A DNA stretch of 64,000 bases from QUBU01 sp014337915 (GCA_030263395.1 SZOW01000004.1:62001-126000); one strand, 5' to 3'; positions 9,002 to 16,971 are shown, counted from the first letter of the stretch. Translations and numbers: made by a program. Notes: generated from the letters alone by a model not told the origin.

Positions 9002-9020
9002 TGATTGCCCTGGTCGACAA
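8992..9020 (-). promoter_or_regulatory. Predicted sigma70 promoter of the SUF operon
   Basis: On the minus strand TTGTCG (9020-9015) and TATTAT (8997-8992) are separated by exactly 17 bases. The -10 lies inside the palindromic operator, so a bound repressor would block RNA polymerase directly. Predicted transcript start is about 20 bases upstream of the regulator ATG. Confidence 0.65.
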
Positions 9021-9057
9021 GCGCAATGCGGTGCGCGGCCCTCGATCAGGTTGATTC

Positions 9058-9066
9058 TGGTATCCT
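9058..9066 (+). promoter_or_regulatory. Extended -10 element ahead of mlaF
   Basis: TGGTATCCT fits the extended -10 form TGnTAnnnT. No convincing -35 lies 17 bases upstream. It is 42 bases before the first mlaF start and is the best promoter candidate for mlaFEDCB. Confidence 0.4.
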
Positions 9067-9107
9067 AGCGGCCCTGCACAAATCAGCGCAGGATCGCGTC
9101 ATGAGTT

Positions 9108-9944
9108 GTGTCATCCCGAACAGGCATGCCAAACGCAGTATCCGCAAGAAACATGATCGAAATCGACGACCTGCGGTTCTCCATCGCAGGTCGTCGCATT
9201 TTTGATGGCCTGAATCTGCGGATTGCCAGCGGTACGGTGACCGCCATCATGGGTCCGAGCGGGACCGGCAAGACGACGCTGTTGCGCATGATTACGGGAC
9301 AGCTCCGGCCCGGGAGCGGCAGCGTACGCGTGGATGGTCGCGAGGTTCCGGCTCTCGACCGCGCCGGGCTGTACGACCTGCGCCGCCACATCGGCATGTT
9401 GTTCCAGAATTCCGCATTGCTCACCGACGATACGGTCTTCGACAACGTGGCTTTTCCGTTGCGGGAACACACCCGGCTGCCCGAGCGCCTGATCCGTACC
9501 GTAGTCCTGACCAAGCTGCACGCGGTCGGATTACGCGGGGCCGCAAGGCTGATGCCCTCCGAGTTGTCCGGTGGCATGGCGCGGAGGGTTGCGCTGGCGC
9601 GGGCCATGGCGCTCGATCCCGACCTGCTGCTCTATGACGAGCCCTTCGCGGGCCTGGACCCGATATCCCTCGGCATGATCCTGCGGCTCATCAAGGTCAA
9701 CAACGATGTCCTGGGTGTCACCAGCGTCGTGGTGTCCCACGATGTCGAGCAGATCAGCCGGATCGCCGACTACTGTTATGTGGTATCAGGGGGCAGGGTG
9801 ATCGGAGAGGGCACGCCGGAGCAGCTGCGACATTCGGATTCGGCCCTGATTCAGCAGTTCATGAGTGGTGCAGCGGACGGGCCGGTGCCGTTCCACTACC
9901 CGGCAAGCCCGTATCGCGACGAGCTGCTCGGCGGGAGGTCCTGA
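9108..9944 (+). CDS. mlaF: Phospholipid transport ABC ATPase MlaF
   Basis: ATPase of the inner-membrane MlaFEDB complex, which moves phospholipids between the inner and outer membranes to keep lipid asymmetry. Motifs: Walker A GPSGTGKT, Q-loop in GMLFQNSALL, signature LSGGMARRVALARAM and Walker B DLLLYDEPFAGLDP. The C-terminal tail (GAADGPVPFHYP) matches the MlaF extension that contacts MlaB. The ATG at 9108 is the longest choice; the in-frame ATG at 9153 (MIEIDDLRF) aligns better with E. coli MlaF. First gene of mlaFEDCB. Confidence 0.95.
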   Translation: MSSRTGMPNAVSARNMIEIDDLRFSIAGRRIFDGLNLRIASGTVTAIMGPSGTGKTTLLRMITGQLRPGSGSVRVDGREVPALDRAGLYDLRRHIGMLFQNSALLTDDTVFDNVAFPLREHTRLPERLIRTVVLTKLHAVGLRGAARLMPSELSGGMARRVALARAMALDPDLLLYDEPFAGLDPISLGMILRLIKVNNDVLGVTSVVVSHDVEQISRIADYCYVVSGGRVIGEGTPEQLRHSDSALIQQFMSGAADGPVPFHYPASPYRDELLGGRS

Positions 9945-9945
9945 A

Positions 9946-10713
9946 ATGGGTCGTCTGGCGCAGATCGGCCGGCGCCTGGCACAGGCCATCCGCAAGCTCG
10001 GATCGGTGGTGCTGTTCCTGCTGACGATGCTGCAGGCAATGCCCTACGCTTTGCGGCGCCCGCGGCTGGTGACCGTCCAGATACACAATGCCGGCGTGCT
10101 GTCGCTCGTCATCATCATGACCTCGGGGTTCTTCGTGGGCATGGTGGTGGGCCTGCAGGGGTACGACGCCTTCTCCCGGCTGCGGCAGGAGGACCTGCTG
10201 GGTGCCGCCGCGGCACTGTCGCTCATCAAGGAGCTGGGGCCGGTGGTCACGGCCCTGCTCTTTGCCGGCCGCGCAGGAACCGCGTTGACGGCCGAGATTG
10301 GCCTCATGAAGGCCACCGACCAGCTGTCCGCCATGGAGGTCATGGCCATCGACCCGATGGGCCGTATCGTCGCGCCACGGTTCCTCGGCGGCCTGATTGC
10401 CGTGCCGTTCCTGACGGCGATCTTCAACAGCGTCGGCATTCTCGGCGCATACTTCGTCGGCGTGCAGCTCATGGGCGTGGACAACGGCGCGTTCTGGTCC
10501 CAGATGCAGGAGTACGTCGACTCCGGCGACATCCGCGAGGGCATCATCAAGAGCCTGGCCTTCGGCGGCGCTGCGAGCCTCGTCGCGGTCTTCGAGGGCT
10601 ATACGGCTGACCGGACTGCCGAGGGTGTGGGTCTGGCAACCACGCGCACCGTGGTGGTCACCTCGGTGCTGGTACTGATCCTCGACTACATGATCACGTC
10701 ATTTCTTCTCTGA
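9946..10713 (+). CDS. mlaE: Phospholipid transport permease MlaE
   Basis: Integral membrane permease of the Mla complex. ATG at 9946 follows a strong GGGAGGT Shine-Dalgarno and starts one base after the mlaF stop, giving 255 residues (MGRLAQIGRR). The protein has an amphipathic N-terminus and about five membrane segments, with the MlaE landmarks VVGLQGYDAF, ELGPVVTALLFAGRAGTALTAEIG and the ATDQLSAMEVMAIDP coupling helix. Family-typical length and operon position. Confidence 0.96.
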   Translation: MGRLAQIGRRLAQAIRKLGSVVLFLLTMLQAMPYALRRPRLVTVQIHNAGVLSLVIIMTSGFFVGMVVGLQGYDAFSRLRQEDLLGAAAALSLIKELGPVVTALLFAGRAGTALTAEIGLMKATDQLSAMEVMAIDPMGRIVAPRFLGGLIAVPFLTAIFNSVGILGAYFVGVQLMGVDNGAFWSQMQEYVDSGDIREGIIKSLAFGGAASLVAVFEGYTADRTAEGVGLATTRTVVVTSVLVLILDYMITSFLL

Positions 10714-10727
10714 GCGGAGACAGGGCC

Positions 10728-11213
10728 ATGGAAAGCACTCCAGCAAGGGAGCTCGGCGCAGGGATGTTTATCCTGCTCGGCTTTGCATCATTGTTTTTCC
10801 TCGCGACCCAGACCACCAACGTGGAAAGTTATGTAAACGACAAGGGCTACACGGTGACGGCCAGGTTCGAGGATGTGGCTGGCCTCAAGGAGCGCGCTCC
10901 AGTGACCATGGCCGGCGTCACGATTGGCAGGGTAGAACGCATCAGCTTCGATCCGAAGGCCCTGAATGCCGTTGTCAGCATGCGCATCTCCCCGGAGTTC
11001 GATGAAATTCCGGATGACTCGGATGCGGCCATCCTCACGGCCGGCCTGCTGGGTAGCAAGTACGTGGGCATCGGCCCCGGCGGCTCGGAAACCTATCTGA
11101 AGAACAACAGTCAAATCCAGCTCACGCAGTCCGCCATCGTCCTGGAGAACATCATTGGCAAGCTTCTGTTCAAGCTCGGGATGGAAAATGACAGCTCAAA
11201 GCCTGCTGAATAG
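10728..11213 (+). CDS. mlaD: Phospholipid transport MCE protein MlaD
   Basis: Membrane-anchored MCE-domain subunit whose hexamer forms the periplasmic pore of the Mla complex. One N-terminal transmembrane helix (about 10-27) precedes a single MCE domain with YTVTARFEDVAGLKERAPVTMAGVTIGRV and LTAGLLGSKYVGI. At 161 residues it is slightly shorter than E. coli MlaD (183), the difference lying at the C-terminal tail. A GGAGACAGGG ribosome site precedes the ATG. The 3' end overlaps mlaC by 26 bases. Confidence 0.95.
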   Translation: MESTPARELGAGMFILLGFASLFFLATQTTNVESYVNDKGYTVTARFEDVAGLKERAPVTMAGVTIGRVERISFDPKALNAVVSMRISPEFDEIPDDSDAAILTAGLLGSKYVGIGPGGSETYLKNNSQIQLTQSAIVLENIIGKLLFKLGMENDSSKPAE

Positions 11214-11850
11214 CCTGGTGCTGGCCCTGCTGGTCGCTGCCGGCAGTGCGACCGCAGCCCCCGCCCCAACGGCCCATGAGGTGGTGGCGGATGCCGTGAC
11301 CAGGATGGCGCGTCAGCTCGACAGTCGCCGGCAGGAACTCGAGGGCAATCGCAAGGAACTCTACGCTCTCATCGACCATGAGCTGCTGCCGCAGTTCGAT
11401 ACCGACTATGCCGGCCGGCTGGTGCTGGGCAAGTCCTGGCGGAGTGCAACGCCTGAGCAGCGCAAGCGCTTCGTCGACGCATTCTACAATTTCCTGTTGC
11501 GCAGCTATTCCTCCGCGGTCCTGAAGTTTGACCAGAACAACTTCAGGATCTTGCCGCCGCGTGCGCCACCACAGGACGGACGTACGGTGGTGGACACCGA
11601 AATGCGTATGCCGGACGGCAGCACGGTACCAGTCAGTTATTCGATGCACGAGACGCCTGCCGGCTGGAAGGCCTATGATGTCCGTATTGAAGGTGTGTCC
11701 TACGTCCAGAACTACCGCAATCAGTTCAATGCGGAGGTGGCAGCCAAGGGCCTGGATGCGCTCATCAGCCGCCTCGAGCGGGAGACGGCGGACATCGATT
11801 CGGGCAAGCGGGATCCGGACAGGCCGGCGGCAGCCGCGGGTGGCGCCTGA
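11188..11850 (+). CDS. mlaC: Periplasmic phospholipid-binding protein MlaC
   Basis: Soluble periplasmic carrier that ferries phospholipid between the MlaA complex and MlaFEDB. ATG at 11188 gives a clean signal peptide (MTAQSLLNSLVLALLVAAGSATAA) and about 220 residues; it lies inside the end of mlaD in another frame, implying translational coupling. The body shows the family features: DHELLPQFDTDYAGRLVLGKSWR, YNFLLRSYSSAVLKF and a C-terminal NYRNQFNAEVAAKGLDALI. Confidence 0.93.
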   Translation: MTAQSLLNSLVLALLVAAGSATAAPAPTAHEVVADAVTRMARQLDSRRQELEGNRKELYALIDHELLPQFDTDYAGRLVLGKSWRSATPEQRKRFVDAFYNFLLRSYSSAVLKFDQNNFRILPPRAPPQDGRTVVDTEMRMPDGSTVPVSYSMHETPAGWKAYDVRIEGVSYVQNYRNQFNAEVAAKGLDALISRLERETADIDSGKRDPDRPAAAAGGA

Positions 11851-12170
11851 TGGAGCCTGCGCGGTTCGAGGTTGCCGGTGAAGGCGCATTCCGCGTCACC
11901 GGCATGCTCGATTTCACCTCTGTTCCCCAGGTCTGGGCTGCCAGCCAGCCGCTGCTTCAGCAGGCGGGCAGTTCGCCGTCCGTGGACCTCGAGGGCGTGA
12001 CGCGGGTGGACAGCGCCGGCCTGGCGCTGGTCCTGGAGTGGGTGGCACTCGCCGGGCAGAACAACCAGCGACTGCGCATCCTCAGGGCGCCGGACAAGCT
12101 GCTCGCCCTGGCAAGGATCAGCGAGACCGAAGGCTTCCTTGCCGCAGCGGGTACGGGTTCCGACGCCTAG
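11850..12170 (+). CDS. mlaB: STAS-domain protein MlaB
   Basis: Small cytoplasmic STAS-domain subunit that binds and stabilises MlaF in the Mla transporter. The 106-residue protein contains VDLEGVTRVDSAGLALVLEWV, the conserved STAS helix motif with the serine of DSAGL. The ATG overlaps the mlaC stop (TGATG). Last gene of the operon; its TAG shares the bases CTAG with the stop of the convergent mlaA, so there is no intergenic space. Confidence 0.9.
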   Translation: MEPARFEVAGEGAFRVTGMLDFTSVPQVWAASQPLLQQAGSSPSVDLEGVTRVDSAGLALVLEWVALAGQNNQRLRILRAPDKLLALARISETEGFLAAAGTGSDA

Positions 12171-12925
12171 TCTGCGGCGTCATCCTCGTCCTCGGGATAG
12201 AGGTCTTCGAGCGGCGGGTTGCCGTCGTAGATCTTGTAGCGGCGATTCTGCAGGTACGCATCCCTCAGGAAGATGTAGGGGTCGAAGGCCTGCCGGAGTT
12301 GCTCGTCGGCAGGCAGCAGGCTGTAGCGGCGGTGCACCAGGTACCAGATCATGAGCGCGTTGCGTACGCCGGTGTCGTCGGGCTTCTGGATGATCAGTGA
12401 CAGCTGTGTACCGGCCAGGTCGCCGACGGCGCTGGACACCGTGTACGGCCCAAATACGGGAACCACGAGATAGGGTCCCTGCGGCAGGCCCCAGACCGCG
12501 AATGTCTGGCCGAAGTCCTCGTCGTGGATCTCGAGGCCCGCCGCCGATGCGGGGTCGAACAACCCAAACAGGCCGATGGTGCTGTTGATCGCAAAGCGGG
12601 CCAGGTCGCGCCCGCCCTGGGCAACCTTTCCCTGCAGAAAATCGTTGACGATCGTGATCGGATAACTCAGGTTTTCCAGGAAGTTGTTGGCGCCGATGCG
12701 GAATATCGTGGGAGTGCCGGCCTCATAGGCCTGTGCCACCGGCCTGGCGAGATAGCGGTCGCCGAGGTCATTGATGTCATACATGACGCGGTTGAAGCGC
12801 TCGAAAGGGTCGGGATTTACCGGTTCCTTGCGCGTCGCGCTGGTCCCGGCGCAACCGGCGATACAGGCGATGGCCGCCACCACCAGGCAGGCGCGGGTCA
12901 TGCGGTATGGCATGCTTTGGGTCAT
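12167..12925 (-). CDS. mlaA: Outer-membrane lipoprotein MlaA (VacJ)
   Basis: Outer-membrane lipoprotein that removes misplaced phospholipids from the outer leaflet and hands them to MlaC. Lipoprotein signal with lipobox IAGC (Cys25), then the conserved DPFERFNRVMYDINDLGDRY, FLENLSYPITIVNDFLQGK, RFAINSTIGLFGLFDPA and PYLVVPVFGP blocks. The C-terminus ends in the acidic tail EDLYPEDEDDAAD. It overlaps bepA by 4 bases (ATGA) on the same strand and converges tail to tail with the mlaFEDCB operon. Confidence 0.96.
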   Translation of the reverse strand: MTQSMPYRMTRACLVVAAIACIAGCAGTSATRKEPVNPDPFERFNRVMYDINDLGDRYLARPVAQAYEAGTPTIFRIGANNFLENLSYPITIVNDFLQGKVAQGGRDLARFAINSTIGLFGLFDPASAAGLEIHDEDFGQTFAVWGLPQGPYLVVPVFGPYTVSSAVGDLAGTQLSLIIQKPDDTGVRNALMIWYLVHRRYSLLPADEQLRQAFDPYIFLRDAYLQNRRYKIYDGNPPLEDLYPEDEDDAAD

Positions 12926-14412
12926 GAGTCGAGTTCCGGGCTACGGGCGGCCTGTGCCCGCCGCTTCTCCGACTGCAGCCGGTTCAGCACCTGCTGAATC
13001 TCGTTGAGCCGCGAACTGAAGCGCGCCCGCTGGACGGAGTCGAGCCCGGGGATGCCCAGTGCTACCCGCAGTTCGTCCGCTGCCAGGCTCAGGTCGCCGC
13101 CCATCAGGTGATACTCGGCCATGTAGTAGTGCGCATCGCCGGTGTCACCGGCAGCGCTCGCGGCCAGGGCGATCAGCCGCACCTGCTCCGGCGTTGGCGC
13201 CACGATGTTCAGCAGGTCGAGCAGCACCTTGTGCGCCTCCCTGGCGCGTCCATGCTGCATCAGCGCCTCGGCGTAGCGCACGGTCAGCGGAACATTGCGC
13301 GGGAACAGCCGCATGGCGCGTTCGTAGGTGGCAAATGCCGCCTTCTCGTCGCCGGACGACATCTCTGCCATGGCAAGGCCGGTATGGAAGGCAATGACGC
13401 CGGGGTGACCTTCGACGAGACTGGTGAAATCCTCCAGCGCTTGTGCCTGGTCGCCCGTCTGCAGGCGTGCCAGGGCCAGGCCATATTGCGTGCCGATGTC
13501 AGCCACGTACCGTGGATCGCTCATGTCGCTTTCGAAGCGGCGCAGCGCGGCCTCCGGCGTGGTGCTGGTCAGTACCCGCAGGCGCGCCCGCGCCAGGCGA
13601 TATCCGGTCGCGTCCGTGATGTCCTGGTGCGGAAACTGTGCGGCACGTTCACGCGCCTCAGCGATGCGGTTGACGGTGACCGGGTGGGTGCGCAGGAACT
13701 CGGGTGCCTGGCTTGCCAGCGGGCCGCTCTGGCGGGCCAGGGTTTCGAAGAAATTCGCCATGCCCGCCGGGTCGAAGCCGGCGCTCGCCATCAGGCCGAC
13801 ACCGACACGGTCTGCCTCGTATTCGTTGCTCCGCGTGAAATTGATCTGCTGCTGGGCTGCGACCCCCTGGGCGGCGGCCACAGCGCCCTGGATCGCTTCG
13901 CCCGAGCCGGTGGCCGCTCCCAGCAGGATGGCGCCGAGCAGTGCTGCCATCGTCAGGATGCTGGCCCGCTGGTTGGCGTAGATGGCCCGCGAGATGTGCC
14001 GCTGGGTGACATGGGAGATCTCGTGGGCCATCACCCCGGCGAGTTCGCTTTCCGTTGCGGTTGCCATCAGCAGGCCGGAATGTACGCCGATGAAGCCGCC
14101 GGGAAGGGCAAAAGCATTGATGGCCGGATCGTCAACCACGAAAAAGCGGAAGCGCTGGCCGTTGTCCGTGGCATTCGCCGCAATCTTCTGGCCTATGTCC
14201 TGGATGTACTCCTGGATCTCGGGGTCGGTGATGACCTTCCCGGTGTCGCGCAGGCTTTTGTAGATGGAGCGCCCGATCTGCAGTTCCATGTCGCGCGACA
14301 GGACGGTGTCGGCGGGACTGCCGATGTCCGGCAGGTCCTCGTTCGCCGCCAGCACCGGCGCAAAGGCAGTGGCGAGGCTGCAGACCAGGGCGACCAGGCG
14401 GCGGAATCTCAC
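12922..14412 (-). CDS. bepA: M48 metalloprotease/chaperone BepA-like with TPR domain
   Basis: Periplasmic zinc protease that edits or degrades stalled outer-membrane proteins such as LptD at the BAM complex. GTG at 14412 (VRFRRLVALVCSL) is chosen because it gives a clean signal peptide and about 496 residues (E. coli BepA 487) and avoids overlap with bcp; an in-frame ATG at 14469 is the alternative. Zinc site AHEISHVTQRH plus the downstream glutamate in NEYEADRVG; C-terminal half is tetratricopeptide-like. Located between bcp and mlaA in one leftward operon. Confidence 0.92.
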   Translation of the reverse strand: MRFRRLVALVCSLATAFAPVLAANEDLPDIGSPADTVLSRDMELQIGRSIYKSLRDTGKVITDPEIQEYIQDIGQKIAANATDNGQRFRFFVVDDPAINAFALPGGFIGVHSGLLMATATESELAGVMAHEISHVTQRHISRAIYANQRASILTMAALLGAILLGAATGSGEAIQGAVAAAQGVAAQQQINFTRSNEYEADRVGVGLMASAGFDPAGMANFFETLARQSGPLASQAPEFLRTHPVTVNRIAEARERAAQFPHQDITDATGYRLARARLRVLTSTTPEAALRRFESDMSDPRYVADIGTQYGLALARLQTGDQAQALEDFTSLVEGHPGVIAFHTGLAMAEMSSGDEKAAFATYERAMRLFPRNVPLTVRYAEALMQHGRAREAHKVLLDLLNIVAPTPEQVRLIALAASAAGDTGDAHYYMAEYHLMGGDLSLAADELRVALGIPGLDSVQRARFSSRLNEIQQVLNRLQSEKRRAQAARSPELDS

Positions 14413-14431
14413 GGGCGAACGCCTTGCAGGC

Positions 14432-14899
14432 CTACAGGGCCTTGACCGCCGCGAGAACAGCCTCCACATGGCCGTCCACCTTCACCTTGCGCCACTCCTG
14501 GCGGAGGACACCCTTGCTGTCGATCAGGAAGGTGCTGCGCTCCACGCCCATCACCTTCCGGCCATACATGTTCTTTTCGCGCATGACATCGAACAGCCTG
14601 CAGAGCTGTTCGTTGGCGTCGGACAGCAGGTCGAAGGGAAACTCGTACCTGGCCTTGAACTTCTCGTGGGCGGTCATGGAGTCGCGCGAAACGCCGAGCA
14701 CGACTGCGCCAAGCTTGCGGAATGACCCATGATGGTCGCGAAAGCCGCAGCCCTCCGTGGTGCATCCCGGCGTGTCATCCTTTGGATAGAAATACAGCAC
14801 TACCGGGCTGCCGCGCAGGCCCGCCAGGCTGACGGCCTTGCCACCGGTTGCCGGCAGGGTGAAATCCGGGACTGGTTTGCCCGGCACGATGGTGGTCAT
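14432..14899 (-). CDS. bcp: Thioredoxin-dependent peroxiredoxin Bcp (PrxQ)
   Basis: Reduces hydrogen peroxide and organic hydroperoxides using thioredoxin. The start at 14899 (MTTIVPGKPVPDFTLP) is preferred over an upstream in-frame ATG at 14920. The peroxidatic and resolving cysteines lie five residues apart in TPGCTTEGCGFRD, the PrxQ arrangement, and the arginine of VERSTFLID is present. Length 155 is typical. The adjacent gcvR lies 33 bases upstream on the same strand, the common gcvR-bcp neighbourhood. Confidence 0.95.
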   Translation of the reverse strand: MTTIVPGKPVPDFTLPATGGKAVSLAGLRGSPVVLYFYPKDDTPGCTTEGCGFRDHHGSFRKLGAVVLGVSRDSMTAHEKFKARYEFPFDLLSDANEQLCRLFDVMREKNMYGRKVMGVERSTFLIDSKGVLRQEWRKVKVDGHVEAVLAAVKAL

Positions 14900-14931
14900 T
14901 GCGGGTCGTCTCCGCGTCAAGGGCGGTCAAA

Positions 14932-15459
14932 TCAGCGTTGCGCCGGTTCCATGATGGCGTCAAGGTTGTGTTCATCGCAGAAGTCGAGGAACTCCTCGCG
15001 CAGCGTTGCCACATGGACGCTGGCCGGAAGGTTCACTGTCATCTGTACGGAAAACATTGCGGCACCGGTATGCGGTGCATTGTATCGCCGGGTGTTCAGC
15101 TCGGCGATCTCCAGGTTCCGGTTGGCGAAGAAGCTGGAAAGCCGCAGCACGATGCCTTCCTGGTCCAGTGCCACGACGTCCACGTTGTAGGGTGCCGCAG
15201 GCTCGGCTGTCCGCGGTTCGGTGTCGCGCACAGTGATGGTCAGGGCGCTCTCGCGCTGCAACTGTGTCAGACGGTCACGGATCTTGTTGACGGTGTGCCA
15301 GTTGCCGGCAATCAGCATCAGTACGGCAAACTCCGAGCCAAGGGCGATCATCCGGCTCTCGCGGATGCTGCCGCCGGAACCGGCAACCGCCTGGCTGAGG
15401 TCGCGGATCAGGCCGGCGCGGTCGGGGCCGATCGCCGTGATGGCCAGCAGCTTGTCCAT
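14932..15459 (-). CDS. gcvR: Glycine cleavage system regulator GcvR-like, two ACT domains
   Basis: The 175-residue protein consists of two ACT domains (about 3-75 and 92-165), the GcvR layout, starting MDKLLAITAIGPDRAGLIRDL. In E. coli GcvR binds GcvA and represses the glycine cleavage operon when glycine is scarce. It is encoded divergently from dapA and upstream of bcp, the arrangement common in gammaproteobacteria. No gcv genes are in the window, so the target is inferred from family only. Confidence 0.85.
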   Translation of the reverse strand: MDKLLAITAIGPDRAGLIRDLSQAVAGSGGSIRESRMIALGSEFAVLMLIAGNWHTVNKIRDRLTQLQRESALTITVRDTEPRTAEPAAPYNVDVVALDQEGIVLRLSSFFANRNLEIAELNTRRYNAPHTGAAMFSVQMTVNLPASVHVATLREEFLDFCDEHNLDAIMEPAQR

Positions 15460-15590
15460 GGGAGGTACCGTGGGGTCCGGGGAAAGCTCGGCAGTGTACC
15501 GGGAAAACCCCCTGCATCAAGCAGCCCTTGCGGGGGGGCAGGGGCCGAAAGTACCATCGCAGGCCCGCGTCTTTTCCCGGTCCGTTTCCG

Positions 15591-16466
15591 ATGTTCAGAG
15601 GCAGCCTGGTCGCCCTCGTCACGCCCATGAGTCCTGATGGGGCCGTGGATTACGCCTGCCTCGAGCGGCTCGTGGACTGGCACCTCGCTGCGGGCACCGA
15701 CGGCCTGGTCATTGCCGGCACCACCGGTGAGTCGGCAACGCTCACCAAGGCGGAGCACGTGGAGGTGATCAGGGTTGCGGTGGCGCGGGTCGCTGGACGG
15801 ATCCCCGTGATTGCCGGTACCGGCTCGAATTCGACCGCGCAGACCGTAGACCTCTCCCGGGCCGTTGGTGCGCTGCCCATCGACGCGTACCTGGTCGTGG
15901 TGCCGTACTACAACAAGCCGACGCAGGAAGGCATGTACCGGCACTTCTGTGCGGTGGCCGATGCAGTCGACAAGCCCGTCATGCTCTACAACGTTCCCGG
16001 GCGTACCGTGGCGGACCTGCTGCCGCCCACCGTCGGCCGGCTGGCGCAGCATCCGCGCATTTTCGGCATCAAGGAAGCAACCGGCGACCTGGCCCGGATC
16101 GCGCAGATCAGGGCCGCCGCCGGGACCGCCTTTGCGCTATACAGCGGTGACGACGCCAGCGCCCGCGAATTCATCGGCCTGGGTGGCCAGGGCGTGGTTT
16201 CGGTCACCGCCAACGTGGCTCCGGCCGAAATGGCGCAGATGTGCCGTGCTGCGCTGGCAGGGCGCGCGGAGGAGGCGGCGCAACTGGACCGCCGCCTCGC
16301 GTCGCTGCATCGCGACCTGTTCCTCGAGTCGAACCCCATCCCCGTGAAGTGGGTTCTGGAGCGCATGGGCAGGATTCCATCGGGTATCCGTTTGCCGTTG
16401 ACGCCGCTTTCGCCGGCGAGCAGGCCGGCGCTGGAAGCAGCCATGCGCCAGGCGGGGCTGCTGTGA
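15591..16466 (+). CDS. dapA: 4-hydroxy-tetrahydrodipicolinate synthase DapA
   Basis: Condenses pyruvate with aspartate semialdehyde, the first committed step of lysine and diaminopimelate synthesis. ATG at 15591 (MFRGSLVALVTPM) gives 291 residues, as in E. coli. The Schiff-base lysine is Lys161 in GIKEATGD, Tyr133 is in MLYNVPGRT and the conserved TTGES loop is near residue 44. All catalytic landmarks fall at E. coli positions. It is followed without gap by a short lipoprotein, at the place bamC holds in E. coli. Confidence 0.97.
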   Translation: MFRGSLVALVTPMSPDGAVDYACLERLVDWHLAAGTDGLVIAGTTGESATLTKAEHVEVIRVAVARVAGRIPVIAGTGSNSTAQTVDLSRAVGALPIDAYLVVVPYYNKPTQEGMYRHFCAVADAVDKPVMLYNVPGRTVADLLPPTVGRLAQHPRIFGIKEATGDLARIAQIRAAAGTAFALYSGDDASAREFIGLGGQGVVSVTANVAPAEMAQMCRAALAGRAEEAAQLDRRLASLHRDLFLESNPIPVKWVLERMGRIPSGIRLPLTPLSPASRPALEAAMRQAGLL

Positions 16467-16468
16467 GG

Positions 16469-16762
16469 ATGCTTGGGCTGCTGCCTGCGCGGGGCGTTCT
16501 GTTGGCCTGCGTACTGCTGCCGCTGGCCGCTTGCTCCTGGTGGGGCAGTGATGAAGATCCCTGTGTTTCGGCCGAGGAGTACCAGCAGGCGCAGGACGTT
16601 CCAGACCTCACGGTGCCAGCCGGACTGGACAAACCGGACGCCAGTGGCCGTTTGCATGTGCCGCCTGGTCCGCCAGCGGCAGAGCCGCTGTCGCAGTCGG
16701 CCGGCTGCCTGCCGCGCCCACCAAGCTATTTCGACAAGCCGCTCAAAGAGGCCGGCAAGTGA
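16469..16762 (+). CDS. Short lipoprotein resembling only the N-terminus of BamC
   Basis: A 97-residue lipoprotein (ATG 16469, or GTG 16463 overlapping the dapA stop) with signal peptide and lipobox LAAC (Cys22). The mature part reads CVSAEEYQQAQDVPDLTVP, then AGLDKPD and LHVPPG, resembling the unstructured N-terminal lasso of BamC that contacts BamD, then a Pro-rich tail ending PPSYFDKPLKEAGK. Both globular helix-grip domains of BamC are absent. Position directly after dapA matches bamC. Call is by resemblance and context; function as a BAM accessory is inference. Confidence 0.55.
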   Translation: MLGLLPARGVLLACVLLPLAACSWWGSDEDPCVSAEEYQQAQDVPDLTVPAGLDKPDASGRLHVPPGPPAAEPLSQSAGCLPRPPSYFDKPLKEAGK

Positions 16763-16768
16763 GTCAGT

Positions 16769-16797
16769 TTGCCCGGGTCCGGCTCCTCAGTTAACCT
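16769..16797 (+). promoter_or_regulatory. tRNA-Ser promoter with GC-rich discriminator
   Basis: TTGCCC (16769-16774) and TAACCT (16792-16797) are separated by 17 bases and followed by GCGCGGCGCG, a GC-rich discriminator typical of stringently controlled stable-RNA promoters. The tRNA begins 25 bases after the -10. The same -10 and nearly the same -35 precede the SRP RNA. Confidence 0.7.
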
Positions 16798-16822
16798 GCG
16801 CGGCGCGAATGATTTCGATCCA

Positions 16823-16913
16823 GGAGAGGTGGCCGAGTGGCTGAAGGCGCACGCTTGGAAAGCGTGTTTACGGTAACCCCGTAACGTGGGTTCGAATCCC
16901 ACCCTCTCCGCCA
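16823..16913 (+). tRNA. tRNA-Ser(GGA)
   Basis: Cloverleaf with acceptor stem GGAGAGG/CCTCTCC, discriminator G and encoded CCA (16911-16913). The anticodon loop CTTGGAAAG exposes GGA, reading UCC/UCU. A long variable arm (CGGTAACCCCG) marks a class II serine tRNA, and GGTTCGAATCCC forms the T arm. Total 91 nucleotides. Confidence 0.96.
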
Positions 16914-16971
16914 TACACGTACATGGTGACTGGCGGCCTGCAAGGCCGGCCGGGCGCAGGCGGGTGAACAT

